DNA of 32,099 nucleotides from Alphaproteobacteria bacterium. Lineage in GTDB: Bacteria; Pseudomonadota; Alphaproteobacteria; DSM-16000; Inquilinaceae. Positions 25,694 to 32,099 of the stretch are shown here, piece after piece. Position 1 is the first letter of the stretch, and each line of letters begins with the position of its first letter. The stretch covers positions 1-32,099 of the forward strand of contig JANQIU010000144.1 of NCBI GenBank assembly GCA_028281985.1, given 5' to 3'. Position numbers and translations under genes: made by a program. The notes beneath the pieces are model-generated. The model was given only the letters and a program-made list of their open reading frames with translations. It was not told the DNA's origin and did not search any database.

Positions 25694-26764
25694 CTATTCG
25701 GCGGCCGGCGCCGGCATCGGCGTGTCCCAGTAGTGGCAGGCGGCACGGTGGCCGGGGCCGACCTGGTGCAGGGGCGGTTCCTCCATCGCGCAGCGGTCGG
25801 TCGCCTTCGGACAGCGGGTGCGGAAATAGCAGCCGCTGGGCGGGCTGACCGGGGACGGCAGGTCACCGGTCAGGACGATGCGCTGCTTGGCGCGTTCGGC
25901 ATCCGGGTCCGGCAGCGGCACGGCGGAGATCAGTGCCTGGGTGTAGGGGTGGCGGGGATTGTCGTACAGCGGATCGCGCTCGGCGACCTCCACCAGCTTG
26001 CCGAGATACAGCACCATGATCCGGTGGCTGATATGGCGCACAACCGACAGGTCGTGGCTGATGAACACCAGCGACAGGTCGAATTCCCGCTGCAGCTTCA
26101 TCAACAGGTTGATGATCTGCGACTGGATCGACACGTCCAGGGCCGACACCGGCTCGTCGCAGATCACCAGCTTCGGGTTCAGCACCATCGCCCGGGCGAT
26201 TCCGATGCGCTGGCACTGGCCGCCGGAAAACTCGTGCGGATAGCGGTTGATCATGTCGGGGACGAGACCGACCTGCGCCATCCATTCCCGCACCTTCGCC
26301 TTGACCTCGGACGCCGGCATGCCGGGGTTAAAGGTCTTCAGCGGCTCGGCGATGATATCGCCGATCGTCATGCGCGGGTTCAAGGACGCCAGCGGATCCT
26401 GGAAGATGATCTGCATGTCCTGGCGGCGGCGGCGCATGTCGGACTTGCCCAGCGCCAGCAGATCCTCGCCCAGCCAGACGATCTTGCCTTCCGTCGCCGG
26501 GATCAGCCGCAGGATGGCCCGCCCCAGGGTGGACTTGCCGCAGCCGCTTTCGCCGACGATGCCCAGGGTTTCGCCGGGATGCAGATCGAAACTGATGCCG
26601 TCCACCGCCTTGATGTAGTCGCGGTGGGTGGCGAACAGGTGCCGCTTGGGCATGGCGAAGTGGACCCGCAGGTCCTTGACCGACAGGCGCGGTGCCCCGT
26701 GGGGGGCCGTCTGGCCGGTGGTGGTCGGGTCGAGCGCCGACGAGGCAAGGGCGGTATCGGTCAT
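25694..26764 (-). CDS. oligopeptide ABC transporter ATPase, OppF/DppF type
   Basis: A 356-aa ATPase. Walker A is GESGCGKS (71-78), the Q-loop is IIFQDPLASLNP, the signature is FSGGQ (179-183), Walker B ends in CDEP (202-205), and the H-loop is SHD. A full C-terminal oligo_HPY domain is present, with NPRHPYTQALISAVP and the cysteines Cys312, Cys318, Cys325 and Cys343, the pattern linked to an iron-sulfur site in OppD/OppF proteins. The start ATG overlaps the stop of the upstream ATPase gene (ATGA). The frame is open further upstream only as a shadow. Last gene of the operon. Confidence 0.95.
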   Translation of the reverse strand: MTDTALASSALDPTTTGQTAPHGAPRLSVKDLRVHFAMPKRHLFATHRDYIKAVDGISFDLHPGETLGIVGESGCGKSTLGRAILRLIPATEGKIVWLGEDLLALGKSDMRRRRQDMQIIFQDPLASLNPRMTIGDIIAEPLKTFNPGMPASEVKAKVREWMAQVGLVPDMINRYPHEFSGGQCQRIGIARAMVLNPKLVICDEPVSALDVSIQSQIINLLMKLQREFDLSLVFISHDLSVVRHISHRIMVLYLGKLVEVAERDPLYDNPRHPYTQALISAVPLPDPDAERAKQRIVLTGDLPSPVSPPSGCYFRTRCPKATDRCAMEEPPLHQVGPGHRAACHYWDTPMPAPAAE

Positions 26765-27798
26765 AGGGCGTCCAGGTGACAGGCTTTGGCGCGGCCGGGG
26801 CCGATATCCCGCTGTGCCGGTTCTTCGACCCGGCAGCGGTCGAAGGCATAGGCGCAACGCGGACGGAAATTGCAGCCGGATGGCAGGTGCTGGAGGTTCG
26901 GCGGCTGGCCAGGGATCGACGGCAGCTCGGTCTGTTCCGTGCCGGTCAGCCGCGGCATGCTTTTCAGCAGGCCTTCGGTATAGGGGTGCTGGGGACCGTA
27001 GAAGATCTCGCGGACCGCACCGCGTTCGACGATGTTGCCGGCGTACATCACCAGGACCCGGTCGGACAGGCCGGCGATCACCCCCAGATCGTGGGTGATC
27101 AGCACGATTGCCGTGTTCAGTTCGGTCTTCAGGTCGTGCATCAGCTCCAGGATCTGGGCCTGCACGGTGACGTCCAGCGCCGTCGTCGGTTCGTCGGCGA
27201 TCAGCATGTCCGGCTGGCACAACAGGGCGATGGCGATCATCACCCGCTGGCGCATCCCGCCGGAGAATTCGTGCGGGTACATCCGGATGCGGCGCTTGGC
27301 TTCCGGGATCCGGACCAGGTCGAGCATCTCCACCGAGCGCTTCTCGGCGTCGGATTCGCCCATTCCCTTATGCTGGACCAGGACCTCGGTCATCTGCCGG
27401 GACACCGTCAGATACGGGTTCAGCGAGGTCATCGGGTCCTGGAAGATCATCGACATATGGGCGCCGCGGATGCGGTTCAGCTTCTGCGGCGGCATGCCCA
27501 GGATTTCCTGGTCCCTGAACTTCACCGATCCGGTAGCCCGGCCGTTGGCCGCCAGCAGGCCCATGACCGACATGAAGACCTGGCTCTTGCCGGAGCCGGA
27601 CTCGCCGACGATACCGACGGTTTCGCCTTCGCGGACGCGGAAGCTGACATCGTTGACGGCGCAGACTTCGCCTTCCGGCGTGTCGAAGCGGGTGTTCAGG
27701 CCGTCGACCGCCAGGACGGTCGGACGCTCGGCCGCGGCGGCCGGCGGCGGGCCAACCGCCGCCGCTTCGGGAACCTCGGTCATACCTTCAGGAGCCAT
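26761..27798 (-). CDS. oligopeptide ABC transporter ATPase, OppD/DppD type
   Basis: A 345-aa ATPase with an Ala/Pro-rich N-terminal tail (about 1-26). Walker A is GESGSGKS (65-72), the Q-loop is MIFQDPMTSLNP, the signature is FSGGM (178-182, the form usual in OppD), Walker B is LIADEP (199-204), and the H-loop is THD. The oligo_HPY tail carries Cys309, Cys315, Cys322 and Cys340. Start choice is uncertain: TTG 27819 overlaps the upstream stop (TTGA), ATG 27798 is taken here, and ATG 27783 has a GAAGG very close to it. Confidence 0.94.
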   Translation of the reverse strand: MAPEGMTEVPEAAAVGPPPAAAAERPTVLAVDGLNTRFDTPEGEVCAVNDVSFRVREGETVGIVGESGSGKSQVFMSVMGLLAANGRATGSVKFRDQEILGMPPQKLNRIRGAHMSMIFQDPMTSLNPYLTVSRQMTEVLVQHKGMGESDAEKRSVEMLDLVRIPEAKRRIRMYPHEFSGGMRQRVMIAIALLCQPDMLIADEPTTALDVTVQAQILELMHDLKTELNTAIVLITHDLGVIAGLSDRVLVMYAGNIVERGAVREIFYGPQHPYTEGLLKSMPRLTGTEQTELPSIPGQPPNLQHLPSGCNFRPRCAYAFDRCRVEEPAQRDIGPGRAKACHLDAL

Positions 27799-27815
27799 GG
27801 TCTGGGGGTGTCGGG

Positions 27816-30182
27816 TCAACGGTCTTTCGGGTCCAAAGCGTCTCGCAGGCCGTCGCCGATGAAGTTCAGACAGAACAGGGTGGTGGCCAGGAACACGGCG
27901 GGGAACGCCAGCATCCAGATCGCCCCTTCCATGTTGCGGGCCCCGTCATCGATCAGCACGCCCCAACTGGTCATGGGTTCCTGGACCCCGAGCCCGAGGA
28001 AGCTGAGGAAGCTTTCGATCAGGATGACCTTCGGCACGGTCAGCGTCATGTAGACCACGACCGGTCCCAGGGCGTTCGGCACCACATGCCGCCGGATGAT
28101 GGTCGGCGTGCGCACGCCGCCGGCATGGGCGGCTTCGATGTACTCCTTGCGTTTGATGCTGAGCGTCTGCCCGCGGACGATACGGGCCATGTCCAGCCAC
28201 TCCACCGCGCCCAGGGCGATGAACATCAGGAACACGTTCCGGCCGAAGAACACCACCAGCAGGATGACGAAGAACATGAACGGCAGCGAGTACAGGATGT
28301 CGACGATCCGCATCATCAGATTGTCGGCGCGGCCGCCGAGATAGCCCGCACTGGCGCCCCACATGACGCCGATCAGCAGACTGACGCTGGTGGCGGCCAG
28401 GCCGATCATCAGCGACACCCGGCCGCCCATCATCACCCGGCTCATCAGGTCGCGGCCGTTGCTGTCGGTCCCGAACAGGAACAGGTGCCGTTCCACGTCC
28501 ATGGCCAGGGTCACCTGGCGCCCGTCTTCGCCGATATCGACGACGCGCACGCCGTACAATTCGGAGTTCGCCTCCAGGGCGTTCTCCAGGGTCAGCCGGT
28601 CGATCGGCGCCTCGCCGACGACGGACACAGCCATCGGCGCAACCTCTTGCGACCAGTCGGTCAGCGTCGCCCCGGCCCGGCGAAGCTGGCGCCGCAGGGC
28701 TCGGGCCGGATCGGCTTCGGCGAACGCCATGTCCAGCGCCATGCGGCGGCCGTCGTCGCCGATCTCCGTCGTCGTCACCTGGAACAGGTCGTCGTTGCGG
28801 GCGATCGACCGGACCAGCACCCGTTCGTCGACTGGCTCGAACCCGGACACGGTCACCGTCGACGGCCCGGCATCGAGCGCATAGGAGATCAGATCGACAT
28901 CGATCCGCTGCATCGCCAGATCGACGACCCCGGTCGGATCCTTGTCGTCGATGCTGAAGGACACCGTCATCTGCTGGCCGTCTTCGCTGACCGCGGCGGG
29001 TGCGGCGGAAAACAGCTCCGAGGCGCTGGGCGACAGGATGTTGATCAGGGCGTTGGGGTCGAGCTGGCCGTTAACCGCCAGGGTCATGGTCAAGGACCCG
29101 GTTCCCGGCTGCACGTCATCGACCTGCGGCAGGGTCCAGTCGACCGCGTCCAGGGCCGCTTCCCGCAGGGCCTCGGCACCGGCCCAGCTATAGCGTAGCG
29201 TCAGGTAGTAGCCGCCCTCGATGGCCGGAAACCCTGGTATGACCTGTTCCCGGGCGATCAGCTCCAGGTGCATCAGGTCGTCGACCTCGGCCAGGTTCTC
29301 CACCAGGACGTACTGGTCGATGGCCTCCTCGCCCTCCAGGGTCAGGGTCAGATGCCCCCCGGTCCCGGTGACGTCGTCGACCTCGAACCCGGTCCAGTCG
29401 ACCTCATGGGCGATGGCCCGGCGCAGCTCGTCGTCCTGGGCGAAGGTGTAGCGGACCACCATGCGCCGCCCGTCGTCGGCGACCGACTGGACGTCGCCGA
29501 TCAGCAGATCCGGGGAGGTGTCGAGGGACCGGCGCAGGTACCGGTCATCCAGCGGGTCGTCCGCTTCCGCGGTCACCGTGGCGACGCCGTCGGCATAGAT
29601 CCAGTCCACCGGCGCGGCATCGTACTGGCGCAGCACGCGGCCCAGGATCGACGGAACCGGATCCACCAGCACCCAGTCGATCTCGTCGCCGGGCGTCCGC
29701 ATCATCCCGGCAGCGACCGGGTCGAAGGCGGTGAGTAGTCGCCGGCCCTGATCTTCGGTGCCGAGGATCTCCACGTCCTCGATATGACCGCGGTGCACCA
29801 GGGTCGACGCGACGGCATCCGCATCGATGGCCTCGTCGGCCGAAAACGTCGCGACGATGCGGCCGTTGTCCATCCGCCAGTCGTCCAGCGACACGCCGGG
29901 CACGTCCACCACCCGGTCCAGGTGGTTGGCCACCGGCACCACATGCGGGTACGGATTGAAGCTGGCCGGCACCTTGATGTAGGCCTGATAGACCTGATCG
30001 TGGCGGTGCGGCGAGGCGAAGGGGCCGAAGACGCAGAACAGGGCGATGCTGAACAGAACGATCGCGCCGCCGACCGCCGCGCGGTTGCGGATCAGGCGCC
30101 GCCAGGCATCGGCCCACAGGCTGCGGCCCTTGATCTGGGGTTCTGCAAGGGTGCCGGCGTCTTCCGGGGTTACTGCGGTCAT
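27816..30182 (-). CDS. OppC-type ABC permease with giant periplasmic repeat insertion
   Basis: A 788-aa permease, more than twice the usual OppC length. Residues 1-60 are a normal OppC N-terminus with one membrane helix (about 37-56). Residues 565-788 are a normal BPD_transp_1 domain (LFGTDSNGRDLMSRV, then about five helices, the EAA loop EYIEAAHAGGVRTPTIIRRH, and LIESFLSFLGLGVQEP). Between them lies about 460 residues, predicted periplasmic, containing about six related units. A D in a [PA]-[IVL]-D motif recurs at 120, 212, 289, 375, 452 and 528, and a [DE]-D-G-R-R-like turn has its Gly at 146, 238, 323, 402, 478 and 554 (weak in the third unit). The frame is intact throughout, so this is not an assembly fusion of two genes. 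Confidence 0.93.
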   Translation of the reverse strand: MTAVTPEDAGTLAEPQIKGRSLWADAWRRLIRNRAAVGGAIVLFSIALFCVFGPFASPHRHDQVYQAYIKVPASFNPYPHVVPVANHLDRVVDVPGVSLDDWRMDNGRIVATFSADEAIDADAVASTLVHRGHIEDVEILGTEDQGRRLLTAFDPVAAGMMRTPGDEIDWVLVDPVPSILGRVLRQYDAAPVDWIYADGVATVTAEADDPLDDRYLRRSLDTSPDLLIGDVQSVADDGRRMVVRYTFAQDDELRRAIAHEVDWTGFEVDDVTGTGGHLTLTLEGEEAIDQYVLVENLAEVDDLMHLELIAREQVIPGFPAIEGGYYLTLRYSWAGAEALREAALDAVDWTLPQVDDVQPGTGSLTMTLAVNGQLDPNALINILSPSASELFSAAPAAVSEDGQQMTVSFSIDDKDPTGVVDLAMQRIDVDLISYALDAGPSTVTVSGFEPVDERVLVRSIARNDDLFQVTTTEIGDDGRRMALDMAFAEADPARALRRQLRRAGATLTDWSQEVAPMAVSVVGEAPIDRLTLENALEANSELYGVRVVDIGEDGRQVTLAMDVERHLFLFGTDSNGRDLMSRVMMGGRVSLMIGLAATSVSLLIGVMWGASAGYLGGRADNLMMRIVDILYSLPFMFFVILLVVFFGRNVFLMFIALGAVEWLDMARIVRGQTLSIKRKEYIEAAHAGGVRTPTIIRRHVVPNALGPVVVYMTLTVPKVILIESFLSFLGLGVQEPMTSWGVLIDDGARNMEGAIWMLAFPAVFLATTLFCLNFIGDGLRDALDPKDR

Positions 30183-30194
30183 GGCCTGCCCCCC

Positions 30195-31118
30195 TCAGTC
30201 GTAGCGCACTTTGGGATCGAGCAGCCCGTAGATCAGATCGACCAACAGGTTGAAGATCACGATGAAGGTGGCGAACAGCACCACCGTGCCCATCACCAGC
30301 GTGTAGTCGCGGTTCAGCGCCCCCTGGACGAAGTAGCGGCCGACCCCGGGGATGCCGAAGATCGTCTCGATCACCACCGATCCGGTCAGCACCGCGGCAG
30401 TCGCCGGCCCCAGATAGGACACCACCGGCAGGGCCGCGGCCTTCATGGCGTGGCGCACCAGCACGATGCGTTCCGGCAGCCCCTTGGCGCGGGCCGTGCG
30501 GATATGGTTGGAGCGCAAGACCTCGACCATGCTGCCGCGGGTCAGCCGCGCCACGATGGCGATCTGCGGCAGCGCCAGGGCGATCACCGGCAGGATCCGG
30601 TTGACCAGCGCACCGTCATCCCACCGGCCGGTCGGCAGCCACCCCAGATAAACGCCGAAGATCAGCGACAGCACCGGCGCGACCACGAAATTCGGGATGG
30701 TGATGCCGACCATGGCGCCGGCCATGATGCCGTAATCGGTTCGGCTGTTCTGCTTCAGCGCCGCGATCGAGCCGACCGACGTGCCCACGACCAGGGCCAG
30801 GATGATGGCCACGGCGCCGTTCTGGATCGACGCCGGCAGGCCGGACAGGATGATCTCTTCGACCGTTCGGCCGGGATAGAAGAAGCTTGGCCCCATCTGC
30901 CCCTGGACCAGGTTCTGCAGGTACAGCAGGTACTGGGTGATCAGCGGCTTATCGAGGTTATAGATGGCGTTGAGGTTGCGCATGATCTGTTCCGGCAACG
31001 GCCGTTCCAGACTGAACGGCCCGCCGGGCGCCACGCGCATCATGAAGAAGGCGACGGTGATGATGATCAGCAGCGTCGGTATTGCGCCAAGAAGCCGACG
31101 AATGGCGTAAGTCAGCAC
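30195..31118 (-). CDS. oligopeptide ABC permease, OppB type
   Basis: A 307-aa permease with the standard six-helix DppB/OppB layout. It has the N-terminal membrane segment ending MRVAPGGPF, then YNLDKPLITQYLLYLQNL, the EAA-like loop HIRTARAKGLPERIVLVRHA, and the C-terminal GSVVIETIFGIPGVGRYFV segment. A GTG start at 31118 has GGGGAGG about 10 bases upstream. It lies 12 bp before the giant OppC gene and 326 bp after the oppA stop. Length and motifs are ordinary, so the size anomaly is confined to OppC. Confidence 0.95.
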   Translation of the reverse strand: MLTYAIRRLLGAIPTLLIIITVAFFMMRVAPGGPFSLERPLPEQIMRNLNAIYNLDKPLITQYLLYLQNLVQGQMGPSFFYPGRTVEEIILSGLPASIQNGAVAIILALVVGTSVGSIAALKQNSRTDYGIMAGAMVGITIPNFVVAPVLSLIFGVYLGWLPTGRWDDGALVNRILPVIALALPQIAIVARLTRGSMVEVLRSNHIRTARAKGLPERIVLVRHAMKAAALPVVSYLGPATAAVLTGSVVIETIFGIPGVGRYFVQGALNRDYTLVMGTVVLFATFIVIFNLLVDLIYGLLDPKVRYD

Positions 31119-31444
31119 CGGCTGGCAACCTCCCCGCGGAGAACAACGATCAGGATATGCCGGTCCATCCGCCCTGGGCCGGCGGGCGCCGGACGGGTTG
31201 CACGCCGCGCGCCTTTAAGCCCGGGCATCATGACCCCGGGCAAACGACAGGAGCAATGCTCGAGTCGTCAGATCGCGAAAAATTTGGGCGCATGCCTGCC
31301 ATCGCCCGACATTTGGGCAAAGAAAGCGCGCAATTGCCCAAAACGAAGGCCCCGGTGCCGCGTTGGGCCGCACCGGGGCATCGCTTCAGCCCCCCGGGGA
31401 GCATCGGGCGCCCGCCCTTCTGCCCCCGGGAAGCAACCGTCCAA
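31119..31444 (-). other. oppA-oppB intergenic region rich in hairpins
   Basis: 326 bp without a gene. Reading along the minus strand from the oppA stop it contains the strong stem listed at 31349-31379, then a 9-bp stem (TTTGGGCAA 31312-31320 with TTGCCCAAA 31334-31342), a 5-bp stem (CGCCC 31303-31307 with GGGCG 31286-31290) followed on the minus strand by AAATTTTT, and a 7-bp stem (GCCCGGG 31219-31225 with CCCGGGC 31235-31241). The motif ATTTGGGC is repeated at 31282 and 31311. The oppB ribosome-binding site follows. Confidence 0.6.
31349..31379 (-). terminator. strong hairpin after oppA
   Basis: GCCCCGGTGC (31349-31358) and GCACCGGGGC (31370-31379) form a perfect 10-bp GC-rich stem with an 11-base loop, about 65 bases after the oppA stop on the minus strand. 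A TTTT run follows five bases later. It probably ends or attenuates most oppA transcripts or protects their 3' ends, so the receptor is made in excess over the membrane complex. Confidence 0.65.
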
Positions 31445-32099
31445 TCAGCCTTCGCCGTCGGTGATCGACAGGAAGCGGGTGGCATGGACGTTCTGGATGT
31501 TGTCTTCCCAACCTTCCAGATTGTCCGCCACCAGGCTCAACGAAGCGTAGTAGTAGATCGGCAGGAACGGCAGATCTTCCATGAAGATCTCCTCGGCCTG
31601 GAACAGCACGTCGGAGCGCGCCTGCAGGTCGACCGTCTCCGCCGCTTCGTCCATCAGCGCATCGTATGCCGGGTTCTCGTACCGGGCGTAGTTGAAGCCG
31701 GTGTTGTCGCTTTCCACCATGAACAGGAAGTTCTGGGGATCGCTGTAGTCGCCGATCCAGCCGGCCCGGGCGACGTCGAAATCGCCACGGTCGCGCAGAT
31801 GGGCGTAGTGGGTGGCCACGTCGGTGTTGAACAGCTCGATGTTCACGCCCAGCGGCGCCCACATGTCGGCGATCGCCAGCGCCACCTTGCGGTGGTTTTC
31901 CGAGGTGTTGTAGCGCAGCTCGATGGTGACCGGGTTGTCCGGGCCGTACCCGGCTTCGGTCATCAGTTCGACGGCTTCCTCGACCCGCTCGGCCATGGGC
32001 ACGCCCATGTAGTCGGCGAAGGCCGGCTCACCGTAATTGCCGATGCCCGGCGGCACGAAGCTGTAGGCCGCGACTTCACCACCGCCGGTGATCTCATCG
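31445..32099 (-). CDS. oligopeptide-binding protein OppA, 3' part
   Basis: The C-terminal 217 residues of an SBP_bac_5 family peptide receptor; the 5' part lies outside the window. The frame is open to the edge, beginning DEITGGGEVAAYSFVPPG, a family-typical stretch. Later blocks include AVELMTEAGYGPDNPVTIEL, IADMWAPLGVNIELFNTD, and ARAGWIGDYSDPQNFLFM, which matches the OppA pattern around the peptide-binding cleft. The end, NLEGWEDNIQNVHATRFLSI, is typical. It is the receptor of the oppBCDF genes downstream. An internal GTG near 32056 is not the start. Confidence 0.94.
   Translation of the reverse strand, partial: DEITGGGEVAAYSFVPPGIGNYGEPAFADYMGVPMAERVEEAVELMTEAGYGPDNPVTIELRYNTSENHRKVALAIADMWAPLGVNIELFNTDVATHYAHLRDRGDFDVARAGWIGDYSDPQNFLFMVESDNTGFNYARYENPAYDALMDEAAETVDLQARSDVLFQAEEIFMEDLPFLPIYYYASLSLVADNLEGWEDNIQNVHATRFLSITDGEG

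Noticed and set aside
25440-25733. 97-codon frame between the chemoreceptor and opp genes
   Set aside because: The first 30 residues look plausible, but the rest is Arg/Lys-rich low-complexity and runs into the 3' end of the opp ATPase gene on the other strand.
27816-30182. Idea that the long OppC is two genes merged by a sequencing error or a fused substrate-binding protein
   Set aside because: The frame is continuous, permease parts at both ends are complementary halves of one OppC, and the insertion shows internal repeats rather than SBP_bac_5 motifs.

Overview
The window is about 32 kb of GC-rich, densely packed DNA. The coding style (strong G/C third positions, GTG and TTG starts, 4-bp start/stop overlaps) and the gene content point to an alphaproteobacterium of Rhodospirillales type. 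The set of an SDHAF4/DUF1674 gene divergent from htpX, followed by rsmB, rpe and a heparinase II/III-like gene, is a typical alphaproteobacterial neighbourhood. No rRNA, tRNA, CRISPR array, phage or insertion sequence was recognised.

Layout. 1-8.8 kb is mostly housekeeping: pgi (glycolysis), a secreted thermonuclease-like protein, the SDH assembly factor SDHAF4, the membrane protease HtpX, a Tat-exported DUF882/YcbK-like murein peptidase, RsmB, Rpe and a heparinase-like protein. 8.8-12.6 kb is accessory: an EamA exporter divergent from an Lrp/AsnC regulator, a coupled methyltransferase, and a membrane-bound class III adenylate cyclase. 12.8-19.4 kb is one tightly coupled operon: substrate-binding protein, two short ABC ATPases, two permeases, a GpdQ/CpdA-type binuclear metallophosphoesterase and a PhnF-like GntR/UTRA regulator. 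This reads as a self-regulated import-and-hydrolysis system, perhaps for a phosphodiester or another organophosphorus compound. 19.4-23.6 kb holds a methyltransferase with an AT-rich start, then two paralogous membrane-anchored predicted zinc peptidases (LAS-type) that flank a class-C beta-lactamase-like serine hydrolase on the other strand. 23.6-25.3 kb is a chemoreceptor. 25.7-32.1 kb (minus strand) is an oligopeptide ABC operon in the order oppA (partial), oppB, oppC, oppD, oppF. Its OppC is 788 aa instead of about 300 because it carries a roughly 460-residue extracytoplasmic insertion built from about six related repeats.

Most interesting candidates: the giant repeat-bearing OppC; the PhnF-like regulator, phosphodiesterase and Dpp-type ABC cluster; and the pair of predicted LAS peptidases, one of which carries Asp where the other has the usual last His of the HxH zinc motif. 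All functions are inferred from sequence reading only. No database search or structure prediction was run.
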